Source: Aquincola sp. | Lineage (GTDB): Bacteria > Pseudomonadota > Gammaproteobacteria > Burkholderiales > Burkholderiaceae_C | DNA length: 64,000 nt | Direction: 5' to 3' | NCBI GenBank assembly: GCA_022841885.1 | Contig: JALHQP010000006.1 | Coordinates: forward strand, 1-64,000 | In this document: positions 40,947-48,125 of the stretch, one piece after another | Layout: the number at the start of each line of letters is the position of its first letter | How positions within the stretch are numbered: the stretch's first letter is position 1 | Program-made: the position numbers and the translations under genes | The notes under the pieces: generated by a model | Databases searched by the model: none | What the model was told of the DNA's origin: nothing | The model's input: the letters and a program-made list of their open reading frames with translations, nothing else

Positions 40947-41843
40947 TCAGCCGTTGTCGTTCGCTGCTGCGCCCGGGGCGCGATCGACGCGGCGGCCGGT
41001 GCCCTCGCCACCCATGGCGGCCAGGCTGGCCGCTTGACCCACCGAGCGGCGCAGCAGCGCGTCGGCCGTCTTGCCATGTTCGGGGTAGAGCGCCAGGCCG
41101 ACGCTGACCGACACCGCCACGTCGCTGCCGGCCACCGAGAACGGCTGGCGCAGAGACTGCCCCAGCTTGGCGGCCACACGCTCACCGTCGCCGGCGGCGT
41201 CGATCCAGGCCAGCAGCACGACGAAGGCGTCACTGCCGATCGAGGCCACCACGTCGCTGGCGCGCAGGCTGGCGCGCAGGCGCACCGCCACCTTGCGCCG
41301 CAACACATTGGCCGACTCGATGCCAAGCGCCGCACGCACCGAGGCCAGGCCGTCGATGCGCAGCGCAATCACGGCCATCGGCGCCGGCTCACGCTCGCGC
41401 AGCGCCAGCAGGTGCGTCATGTGTTCGAGCAACTGGGCGTGATTGGGCAGGCCGGTGGCCAGGTCGGTGGCGAAGGCCTTGCGCGCCGTGCGGTCGAGCG
41501 ACTTGCGCTGCACCGCGATCTCCATGCGCCGGCGCAACGCGTCGGCCGCGCCTTCGGCCGGCACCACGATGTCCTGCACGCCGCGCTCGAGCAGCAGCAG
41601 CTGCGTCGCGTCGTCGGGCAGTTCGGGCAGCACCGCCACCACCGCGGTGTCGAGCACCGCATGCGACAGCGCCGGCCAGGCCAGCAACTCGCCCGCCGGC
41701 ACGGCAGCCAGCAGCACCTCGAACGCCACGTCCCTCAGATGGGCCGCCGCCTCGTCGAGCGTGCGACAGCAGGCAGCGCCGGGCACCTCGATGCCAATGG
41801 ATAGCAGCGTCGCGGTCGGCTTGGGCGGGGCCTTGAGGCTCAT
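40947..41843 (-). CDS. Degenerate GGDEF-domain protein
   Basis: 298 residues. Residues 1 to about 120 resemble a receiver-type fold but without a clear phosphorylation aspartate. Residues of about 125-280 are a diguanylate cyclase-like domain (TDLATGLPNHAQLLEHM, then ALRIDGLASVRAALGIESAN). The signature loop reads IGSDAFVVLL where active enzymes have GGDEF, so cyclic-di-GMP synthesis is not expected. It may bind nucleotide or act as a scaffold. The gene ends next to the repeat before alaS. Confidence 0.8.
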   Translation of the reverse strand: MSLKAPPKPTATLLSIGIEVPGAACCRTLDEAAAHLRDVAFEVLLAAVPAGELLAWPALSHAVLDTAVVAVLPELPDDATQLLLLERGVQDIVVPAEGAADALRRRMEIAVQRKSLDRTARKAFATDLATGLPNHAQLLEHMTHLLALREREPAPMAVIALRIDGLASVRAALGIESANVLRRKVAVRLRASLRASDVVASIGSDAFVVLLAWIDAAGDGERVAAKLGQSLRQPFSVAGSDVAVSVSVGLALYPEHGKTADALLRRSVGQAASLAAMGGEGTGRRVDRAPGAAANDNG

Positions 41844-41851
41844 GAAGCGGT

Positions 41852-41886
41852 TGGAGCGGGTGAAGGGAATCGAACCCTCGTATGAA
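41852..41886 (-). tRNA. tRNA-Gly(CCC) 3' exon, split by a group II intron
   Basis: Read on the minus strand these 35 nt hold half of the anticodon stem (TTC), the variable loop, the T-arm (GAGGG-TTCGATT-CCCTT), the acceptor strand CACCCGC and TCCA. Together with 44578-44616 they make exactly 74 nt, the length of the intact tRNA-Gly(CCC) at 43688-43761. The acceptor GCGGGTG/CACCCGC pairs perfectly between the two exons. Confidence 0.85.
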
Positions 41887-41928
41887 GTCGGGTAGGAAGG
41901 GCACCTCGCGGTGACCCCTCCCCCCTAA
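41887..41928 (-). ncRNA. Group II intron domain VI
   Basis: A G-rich strand (AGGGGGGAGGGGTCACC), the GCGA turn and the complementary GGTGCCCTTCCTACCC form a long helix. The unpaired A in CCTACCC, seven bases from the intron end, is the expected branch point. The structure looks competent for lariat formation. Confidence 0.75.
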
Positions 41929-41962
41929 GAACCGGACGTGCAAGTTTCCTCGCATCCGGCTC
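41929..41962 (-). ncRNA. Group II intron domain V (catalytic)
   Basis: 34 nt with stem GAGCCGGATGC/GCACGTCCGGTTC and a GAGGAAAC-type distal loop. It contains the AGC catalytic triad near the 5' end and the two-base bulge expected of domain V. This is the most conserved part of the intron and shows no damage. Confidence 0.85.
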
Positions 41963-42041
41963 AAGCAGTCTGAAGTCACCCGCCATTTCTGGCAATGGTA
42001 ACCGCTGCAAAGTTTTCGGGGCCTTCGGTCGTGCCCCTGAC

Positions 42042-43670
42042 TCACTCGTTGGCGTGGTGTTGCCGATGACAGTTCGGATGGAGCAGTTGAAGATTGCTCA
42101 TCTGTTCCGACCCGCCTTCCGATCGCTTGACGACGTGGTGGATGTGCCACCCCGTCTCCTTCGTGATCTTCTGGTTGCAGCACGGACACAGTCCTTCCTG
42201 CCAGTACCACAACCACGCCAGCTTCCGGCGGCCCTTCAAGTCCGACTCCATCTTGCGCGCGAGGCGCGTGTCGAAGTAGTCCTCGTCTTCCGGGCTGTAC
42301 GGATTTCGGCTGCCATCGATTTTGGCGTGGGGCTTCTTGCGGAAGCTCACCAGCGTCAACAGCGCCTTGTCCTTCTCCGCGAACCGCCAATCGCGACCCT
42401 TGATGCGCCGGAAATACCGGGCCTTGGTCCACCGCTCCCCTTTGTTAGGGTGGCGACGGCGAGCCCAGCGCCACAGCGCCTGCCAGATCAAATGGTCGGT
42501 CTTCGCGAACGTGCGCGTCGCCATCTGGCTTCGGTGATAGTTGGCCCAGCCCCGTATGATCGGGTTGAGCTTGTCAATCACGTCTTCCTGTCTGGCCGTG
42601 CGCATCTGCCGCAGCGTCCCGCGAATCTTCTCCAGAAAGTTCTTGACGTTCTTCCTGGCTGGTTTCGTCAACAACATGCCGCCTTGCCAGCGGGCCGTCC
42701 ATCCCAGAAAGTCGAAGCCGTCGTCCACGTGGGTGATCAACGTCTTCTTCTCTGAAAGTTCGAGCCCGCGCTCGCGCATGAACTGCTGCACGAGCGGTTT
42801 GATCTTCTCTACCAACAGCTCTCGCGAACTGCTGGTGATGATGAAGTCATCGGCGTAGCGCACGAAGTTGACCTTGGCCGCTCTGGCATCGCGCACCGTG
42901 CGGAAGAGTCCCGCCAGCTTGCTCTGCAGACCGTCCAGTGCCAAGTTCGCTAAGACGGGCGAGATGATCCCGCCCTGCGGTGTCCCGCTCGCTGTCGGGA
43001 AGAGGGCATTGCCCTCGAAGTACCCGGCTTTCAGCCACTTGCGCAACACGCCTTTGTCCATGGGGACGTGGGCGAGCAGCCACTCGTGACTGATGTTGTC
43101 GAAACACCCTTTGATGTCTCCCTCTAGCACCCATTTCGGCGAGTGCTTTCGTCCAAGCGCGTTGCGCACCTGTTCGATTGCATCTGCCGTCGAGCGCCCA
43201 CGGCGGAAGCCGTAGGAGTGAGTGTCGCCGGTCGTCTCGGCTGTCGGGTCGAGCGCCAACAGGTGCAGCGCTTGCATGGCCCGGTCGCGCATGGTCGGGA
43301 TGCCCAGTGGGCGTCGGTCCCCATTTGCTTTCGGGATGTAGACCCGTCGCATCGGCTTCGGCTTGTAGCCCTTGTGTTGCAAGGTGCCGACCGCCTGCCA
43401 CTTGTCGTCCGGAGTACTCCATGTCTGCCGGTCGATCCCCGGGGTCTTGCGACCCTGGTTCTCGGTTACCCGTTTGACCGCCAACGCTTTCGCGCTGATG
43501 GAGCGGGTGAGGAGTCTCTGCAGGCGTTTGACATTGCGCCATTCGCCTGCCTTTGCTGCTTTCGCGATTCTTGCCTGCAGCCTCCCGACCACCTGATGCG
43601 CGTCCTGCCACGGTATGCCGTGCCAATGCGTCCAGTTGGTGGAGGCAACATCGCAATTGCTTGCGTCCAT
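42042..43670 (-). CDS. ltrA: Group II intron-encoded reverse transcriptase/maturase with HNH endonuclease
   Basis: 542 residues. Reverse transcriptase blocks RT1-7 are intact, including RRPLGIPTMRDRAMQ, the catalytic FVRYADDFIIT and GFDFLGW. The maturase (domain X) follows (about 350-430, NPIIRGWANYHR). The C-terminus is an HNH endonuclease with two CxxC-type pairs (LCPCCNQK, LLHPNCHRQH) and HIHHVVKRSEGG. The protein splices and mobilises its intron. The ATG at 43670 follows CGGAGG by five bases and replaces a longer frame that would translate the internal tRNA. Every expected domain is present, so the element may still move. Confidence 0.93.
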   Translation of the reverse strand: MDASNCDVASTNWTHWHGIPWQDAHQVVGRLQARIAKAAKAGEWRNVKRLQRLLTRSISAKALAVKRVTENQGRKTPGIDRQTWSTPDDKWQAVGTLQHKGYKPKPMRRVYIPKANGDRRPLGIPTMRDRAMQALHLLALDPTAETTGDTHSYGFRRGRSTADAIEQVRNALGRKHSPKWVLEGDIKGCFDNISHEWLLAHVPMDKGVLRKWLKAGYFEGNALFPTASGTPQGGIISPVLANLALDGLQSKLAGLFRTVRDARAAKVNFVRYADDFIITSSSRELLVEKIKPLVQQFMRERGLELSEKKTLITHVDDGFDFLGWTARWQGGMLLTKPARKNVKNFLEKIRGTLRQMRTARQEDVIDKLNPIIRGWANYHRSQMATRTFAKTDHLIWQALWRWARRRHPNKGERWTKARYFRRIKGRDWRFAEKDKALLTLVSFRKKPHAKIDGSRNPYSPEDEDYFDTRLARKMESDLKGRRKLAWLWYWQEGLCPCCNQKITKETGWHIHHVVKRSEGGSEQMSNLQLLHPNCHRQHHANE

Positions 43671-43687
43671 ATCAACCTCCGTTGACG

Positions 43688-43761
43688 TGGAGCGGGCGAT
43701 GGGAATCGAACCCACGCTATCTGCTTGGGAAGCAGAAGTTCTGCCATTGAACTACGCCCGC
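43688..43761 (-). tRNA. tRNA-Gly(CCC), complete, inside the group II intron
   Basis: 74 nt ending in an encoded CCA. The acceptor stem GCGGGCG/CGCCCGC, D-arm GTTC/GAAC, anticodon stem TCTGC/GCAGA around the loop TTCCCAA, and T-loop TTCGATT are all intact. The closest remembered relative is E. coli glyU. It sits 17 bases before the reverse transcriptase start, so it must be cut from the intron or intron mRNA by RNase P and 3' nucleases, or have its own promoter; no good -10 box is visible just upstream. Confidence 0.93.
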
Positions 43762-44088
43762 CCGGTCCCGAAGGATGGACAACTGCCCCGAAGGGCATGT
43801 CCCCCTCCGGGATGGGTTGAAGCAGACCTGTCTCGCGACAGGCCACCACACGGAAGTCAGCGCTCTTTCGAGCCGGGGCGATCGTTGCATCCCCTATCCG
43901 GACCGTTACAGCCCGGCGTTCGCTTTCTCCGCGATCCTCTACCCGCAACAGATACGCCTGATTTTACAACCAGACTTGTCACGCCTCGCGGCGCGACTCT
44001 GCTTCGGGCTTACCCTGTTCCGTGCGACGAGCACGAGTCAGGAGGACCCCACCTTTCTGCCGATGATCGTTTTGCCAGCGTGTCCCCA

Positions 44089-44094
44089 CCAAGC
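44089..44094 (-). other. Putative EBS1 of the group II intron
   Basis: On the minus strand GCTTGG lies in the loop of a hairpin formed by TGTCTCC and GGGGACA. It is the perfect complement of CCAAGC, the last six bases of the tRNA 5' exon (IBS1). The same six bases occur in the internal tRNA. Confidence 0.7.
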
Positions 44095-44154
44095 AGGGAG
44101 ACATCCGATCACGTACCGTTTTGGTCGGAGCCTGTCAGTCGATTTGGCTCGCTC

Positions 44155-44160
44155 AAGCTT
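44155..44160. other. Putative EBS2 of the group II intron
   Basis: AAGCTT in domain I can pair with exon positions -8 to -13. The present exon (CAGCTT) pairs at five of six positions; the mismatch is at -13. Confidence 0.5.
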
Positions 44161-44577
44161 GACGGCATTTACCAGTGGTTCACTTACGTTGGTCCTTTGA
44201 CCCAGCCTTGCGCCTCATCCGGATTTCGACTTCCAGAATCACGCGATGACCCTCACGGGCACCACGTACCCGTTGAGGGTGGCTACGTTGTCAGTGCGCT
44301 CGGCACAGGGTCGTTACCAACCCCGCACTGCACCTAGGCTACTGGCGGCTGAACGCCAGGTTGCATGCGGGCTTGCGCCCGAGCAACAACTCATCACACG
44401 GCTTGCGCCGCGTTCACAACCCGACCTCGGTTTAGCCGAGGCCACGACCCGAGGGCCGTACTCCATCAGGCTCTTACCTGACCATGCGATCCGAGGATCG
44501 CAACTCTAGGGCTGCATCTCCCACACTTCGAAGCAGTGTGGCCAGTCACAGCTGACTGGGCGACTCTCAGGTCGCAC

Positions 44578-44616
44578 GCTTGGGAAGCTGCCGTTCTGCC
44601 ATTGAACTACACCCGC
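44578..44616 (-). tRNA. tRNA-Gly(CCC) 5' exon, split by the group II intron
   Basis: 39 nt: acceptor strand GCGGGTG, D-arm GTTC-AATGGCA-GAAC, anticodon stem strand GCAGC, loop TTCCCAA (anticodon CCC) and GC. The intron enters after nucleotide 40 of the standard numbering. If spliced to 41852-41886 the anticodon stem would be GCAGC/GCTTC with a C-U mismatch at 28-42. It lies 47 nt downstream of a sugar isomerase gene on the same strand. Confidence 0.85.
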
Positions 44617-44628
44617 GTGCCGCGGCGG

Positions 44629-44634
44629 ATTCTA
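44629..44634 (-). promoter_or_regulatory. Possible -10 box of the split tRNA-Gly gene
   Basis: TAGAAT lies 12 bases upstream of the tRNA 5' end. No convincing -35 box stands at the usual distance, so read-through from the long upstream operon may also transcribe the tRNA and intron. Confidence 0.4.
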
Positions 44635-44663
44635 TCGTGGCACCCGTGGTCCGCGCGCGCGGC

Positions 44664-45542
44664 TCAGACGCAGGTCCGGTGCCGCTCGATGCAGGTGTCC
44701 AGCACTTCGCCACCGTCGCGCCGCCACCAGTTGCCGGACGAGAAGATCTCGGCCTCGCTATAGCCCGCGTAGCCCTGGGCCTCGACCCAGCCGCGCAACT
44801 GGCGCAGATCGATCACGCCGTCGCCCATCATGCCGCGGTCGTTCAGCAGGTCGGTGGTCGGGGTCAGCCAGTCGCATACGTGCAGGGCCAGCAGGCGCTC
44901 GCGGCCAGCACGTTGGATCTGGTCCTGCAGCTTCGGGTCCCACCACACGTGGTAAGCGTCCACCGCGACGCCCAGCGCGCCCGAGCGCGCCGGGTCGAGC
45001 GCGTCGCACAGGTCCAGCGCCTGCTCGAGCGTATTGACGCACGCGCGGTCGGCCGCATACATCGGGTGCAGCGGCTCGATGGCCAGCGGCATGCGACGCT
45101 CGCGCGCGTCTTCGAGCAGGTCGGCGATGCCTTCGCGGACTTGGGCCCGCGTGCCAGCAAGGTCGCGGTGCACCGCCTTGCCGGCCAGCGCGCCGGGCAG
45201 GCCGCCGACCACCAGCACCAGGCATGGTGCCCCGAGCGCGCAGGCCTCGTCGAGCGCGCGCCGGTTGTCGTCTCGCGCCGCCTGGCGGCCCGCAGCGTCG
45301 GTGTGCGTGAACAGGCCGCCACGGCAATAGCCGGAAAGCGCAAGTCCGAGCGCCTTCAGCTGCCGGGCCGTGGCCTCGAGGCCGGCTGCGGCCACCTGGT
45401 CGCGCCAGGGCGACACCGCGCGGATGCCGCGCGCCGCACAGGCGTCGAGGATCTGCGGCAGCGGCCAGTCCTGGCCACGCTGCTTGCGCACGGTGGCGGT
45501 GTTGATCGACAGCCAGCGGTGATCTTGCGAAAAGTCGCGCAT
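44664..45542 (-). CDS. Sugar phosphate isomerase/epimerase family protein (TIM barrel)
   Basis: 292 residues of the xylose isomerase-like, AP endonuclease 2 superfamily. Metal-binding stretches include AIEPLHPMYAADRACVNT, GVAVDAYHVWWDPKLQDQI, LALHVCDW and GYAGYSEAEIFSS. Relatives include hydroxypyruvate isomerase and myo-inosose-2 dehydratase, so an isomerisation or dehydration of a sugar-acid intermediate is likely. It is the last gene of the eleven-gene operon, 15 nt after the upstream dehydrogenase gene. Confidence 0.85.
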   Translation of the reverse strand: MRDFSQDHRWLSINTATVRKQRGQDWPLPQILDACAARGIRAVSPWRDQVAAAGLEATARQLKALGLALSGYCRGGLFTHTDAAGRQAARDDNRRALDEACALGAPCLVLVVGGLPGALAGKAVHRDLAGTRAQVREGIADLLEDARERRMPLAIEPLHPMYAADRACVNTLEQALDLCDALDPARSGALGVAVDAYHVWWDPKLQDQIQRAGRERLLALHVCDWLTPTTDLLNDRGMMGDGVIDLRQLRGWVEAQGYAGYSEAEIFSSGNWWRRDGGEVLDTCIERHRTCV

Positions 45543-45557
45543 GGCGGCGCTCCCGGG

Positions 45558-46445
45558 TCAGGTGGTTGAACGCCGGATCTGCCGGATCACGGCCGCGTTG
45601 TCGAGTTCGCCGTCGCCGGCCGCGACCGCCGCCTGCAGCAGCGCGGCATGCGCCTCGGACAGTGGCAGGCGCTGGCCGGAGGCGGCCGCCTGCTGGAGCA
45701 TCAGGGTCACGTCCTTCAGGTGCTGCTGGATGCGCGACTGCGGCCGGTCGAATTCGCCGCGCACCATCAAGGCCCCCTTGACCTGCGCGGCATCGGAGCG
45801 CGCGGGCGTCGCCAGTACCAGGGCCAGGAAGGCCTCGGGGGCGATGCCCAGCCGCTCGGCGAAGACCAGGCCTTCGGCGAGCGCGGCGCGGTTCAGGCCG
45901 AGCACGAGATTGGTGGCGAGCTTGGCGCGCGCGCCCATCCCGGCGCCGCCGACCACGAGGCGTTGCGGCGCCAGCGCCTCGAGCACGGCGCCGTGGCGCT
46001 GCAGCGCCGCGGGGTCGGCGCCGAGCAGCATCGTCGCCTGGCCCTGTTCGATCTGGGTGCTCGATCCTGACAGGGGCGCTTCGATGAAGTCCACGCCTCG
46101 CGCCGCGAGACGGTCGGCCAGCGCCTGCAAGGCATCGGGGTCGCCGGTCGAGCAGTCGATCAGCGCGTGTACCGCGCCACGCGCGAGCAGTCCGTTCGGC
46201 CCCTCCACCGCGTCGAGCACGCCGGCCGTGTCGTAGACCGCGAGCACGACGCAGGCACAACGCTGGCCCAGCTCGGACAAGGACGCGGCGACCTGCCCCC
46301 CCGCTCGGGCAAATTCGGCGTTCGCTTCATCGCGGCGGTCGAAGCCGATTGGGCCGAGCCCGGCCGACGACAGACGCCGCGCCAGGGCGCGCCCGACCAG
46401 TCCGAGGCCGACCAGGCCCACCGTCGGCTTCGATTCACCCGTCAT
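45558..46445 (-). CDS. NAD(P)-dependent dehydrogenase, 3-hydroxyisobutyrate dehydrogenase family
   Basis: 295 residues. The Rossmann motif GLVGLGLVGRALARRL is at the N-terminus; the substrate motif LIDCSTGDPDALQ, APLSGSSTQIEQGQATMLLGAD, and the catalytic-lysine segment GARAKLATNLVLGLNRAALAEGL follow. Members reduce or oxidise beta-hydroxyacids such as tartronate semialdehyde or 3-hydroxyisobutyrate. ATG at 46445 overlaps the preceding SDR stop by 4 bases. Confidence 0.88.
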   Translation of the reverse strand: MTGESKPTVGLVGLGLVGRALARRLSSAGLGPIGFDRRDEANAEFARAGGQVAASLSELGQRCACVVLAVYDTAGVLDAVEGPNGLLARGAVHALIDCSTGDPDALQALADRLAARGVDFIEAPLSGSSTQIEQGQATMLLGADPAALQRHGAVLEALAPQRLVVGGAGMGARAKLATNLVLGLNRAALAEGLVFAERLGIAPEAFLALVLATPARSDAAQVKGALMVRGEFDRPQSRIQQHLKDVTLMLQQAAASGQRLPLSEAHAALLQAAVAAGDGELDNAAVIRQIRRSTT

Positions 46446-47140
46446 GACGGCAGCGAAGCCCCACCGCAGAGGGTGATTTCCTGCCCGGTGATTGCCGCCG
46501 CGTCGGACGAGAGCAGGAAAGCGGCCAGCGCCGCCACCTCGTCGGGCCGGATCAGGCGACCGATCGGCGGCAGGCGCGGCGCAGTTCCCGCGCGCTGCGG
46601 GTCGACCATCATCGGCGTGTCGGTGGCCGCCGGCGCGATCAGGTTGACCGTAACGCCGTCGACCACCACCTCGGCGGCCCAGCTGCGCGCCAGCGCCACC
46701 AGCGCCGCCTTGGTGGCCGCGTACTGGCTGCGCCCGGGCATGCCGTGCGAGACGCGGCTGCCGATCAGCACGACACGGCCATGGCCCGCGCGCCGCATCG
46801 CCGGCAGCAGCGCGTCGGCAAGACACGTTGCGGCGTGCACGTGCAGCCGCCACATCAGTTCACCGTCTTCGGCTCGTAGTGCGCCGAGCGGGGCCGTTCG
46901 CATCAGCCCCGCCGCGTGGACGAGCGCCTGCGGCTCGCCTGCGGCCCGCAGGGCACTGATGCCGTCGACGATCTGCGCGTCATCGCACAGATCGACCCGG
47001 CGCGCGTGGAAGCGCTCGTGCTCGATCGTCGGCGCAGCGCGGTCCCAGCCCTGCACCCGCCAGCCGTCGGCGAGCAGGCGCTGCGCCACCGCAGCGCCGA
47101 TGCCCGAGCTGCTGCCGGTGACAAGGGCCGTAGAGGTCAT
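46442..47140 (-). CDS. SDR-family oxidoreductase
   Basis: 232 residues, a classical short-chain dehydrogenase. It has the NAD(P) motif TGSSSGIGAAVAQRLL, the catalytic serine in VVLIGSRVSHG, the YxxxK pair in SQYAATKAALV and the C-terminal ITGQEITLCGG. The ATG at 47140 overlaps the upstream Bug gene's stop by 4 bases (ATGA). It probably oxidises a hydroxyl group of the imported carboxylate or sugar acid. Confidence 0.92.
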   Translation of the reverse strand: MTSTALVTGSSSGIGAAVAQRLLADGWRVQGWDRAAPTIEHERFHARRVDLCDDAQIVDGISALRAAGEPQALVHAAGLMRTAPLGALRAEDGELMWRLHVHAATCLADALLPAMRRAGHGRVVLIGSRVSHGMPGRSQYAATKAALVALARSWAAEVVVDGVTVNLIAPAATDTPMMVDPQRAGTAPRLPPIGRLIRPDEVAALAAFLLSSDAAAITGQEITLCGGASLPS

Positions 47141-48102
47141 TCCACCGAGATTTTCTTGTCCGCGATGATCTTGCCGGAGGCGGCGATGTCGTCGGCCTGG
47201 AACCTGGCGAAGTCGGCCGGGCTGCCGCCGCCGGGCACCAGCCCGTCGGCGACGAGGCGCTCGCGCATCTCGCCCGACAATGCCTTGTTGACCGCGGCGT
47301 TGAGCTTGTCGACGATGTCGGCCGGCGTCTTGGCCGGCGCCCACACGCCGTACCAACTGGCGCACTCGAAGCCGGGCAGCGTCTCGGATGCGGTGGCGAC
47401 GTCGGGCAGATTGGGCAGGCGCTTGGCGGCCGTTACCGCCACCACCTTGAGCTGGCCGCCGCGGTGGAACTGCACCGACCCGAGTACCGGGTCGATGAAG
47501 CCTTCGATCTGCCCGCCCACCAGGTCCTGGAACGCGGGTGCGGTGCCCTTGTACGGCACGATGCCCACGCTGATGCCGGCCGCCTGCTCGAGGCGCACGG
47601 TGCACAGGTGCCCCGCCGAGCCGACCGAGCCCACGGCGAAGTTCAGGCCGCCGGGCTTGGCCTTGGCCGTCGCCACGAGGCCCTTGACGTCGGTCACGCC
47701 CAGCTTGTTGCTGATCGCGATCGACAGCGGGGCCTGGGCCACCAGGCTCACCGCGATGAAGTCGCTCTGCACCTTGTAGGGCACCGACTTCATCGTCATC
47801 GGCGCGGTGACGAAGGTGCTGGCGTTGAACAGCAGCGTGTAGCCGTCGGCTGGCGCCTTGGCCACCGCGTCGCCGCCGATCACGCCATTGCCGCCAGGCT
47901 TGTTCTCGACCACGAAGGTCTGGCCGAAGCTCTTGCCGAGTTCCTGCGCCAGCTGGCGGCCCACCTTGTCGAGCGTGCCGCCCGGCGGGAACGGGATCAC
48001 CATGCGCACGGGCCGCTCGGGCCAGGCTTGCGCCAACGCGCTGGCGCAGGCCATGCCGGACAGGGTGAGGACCAGGGCAGCAGCGATCGGTCGGTTCGTC
48101 AT
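47137..48102 (-). CDS. Bug-family substrate-binding protein, second of the operon
   Basis: 321 residues with a signal peptide ending ALAQAWPERPVR. The Bug hallmarks MVIPFPPGGTLDKVG, VVENKPGGNGVIGG and IVPYKGTAPAFQDLVGGQIEGFID are present. The start at 48102 follows AGGAGACA. It differs clearly from the operon's first Bug protein, so the TctAB pair may serve two ligands or one of the two may sense. Confidence 0.9.
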   Translation of the reverse strand: MTNRPIAAALVLTLSGMACASALAQAWPERPVRMVIPFPPGGTLDKVGRQLAQELGKSFGQTFVVENKPGGNGVIGGDAVAKAPADGYTLLFNASTFVTAPMTMKSVPYKVQSDFIAVSLVAQAPLSIAISNKLGVTDVKGLVATAKAKPGGLNFAVGSVGSAGHLCTVRLEQAAGISVGIVPYKGTAPAFQDLVGGQIEGFIDPVLGSVQFHRGGQLKVVAVTAAKRLPNLPDVATASETLPGFECASWYGVWAPAKTPADIVDKLNAAVNKALSGEMRERLVADGLVPGGGSPADFARFQADDIAASGKIIADKKISVE

Positions 48103-48125
48103 CGGTGTCTCCTTGCGTTGGGATG

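Larger units (their letters stand above)
41887..44577 (-). mobile_element. Group II intron inserted in a tRNA-Gly gene
   Basis: A 2,691-nt intron. Its 5' end is GTGCGACCTGAGAGTCGCCC, a classic group II start, and its 3' end is CCCGAC after a domain VI helix with a bulged A seven bases from the splice site. Domain V is 34 nt and intact. Domains I-III occupy roughly 43800-44577. Domain IV holds, in order, a complete tRNA-Gly gene and a reverse transcriptase gene. EBS1 lies in a hairpin loop and pairs with the last six bases of the 5' exon. Both boundaries are fixed independently by the reconstructed tRNA. Confidence 0.9.

Noticed and set aside
43466-43948. Minus-strand frame including GRSSMAELLLPKQIAWVRF
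   Set aside because: That stretch is the translation of the tRNA-Gly gene, a well-known false protein; the remainder is out-of-frame intron and reverse transcriptase sequence.
41852-44616. Two separate introns, each in its own tRNA
   Set aside because: There is one intron 5' end, one domain V and one domain VI, and the two outer halves sum to exactly 74 nt, so a single intron with an internal tRNA explains the data better.
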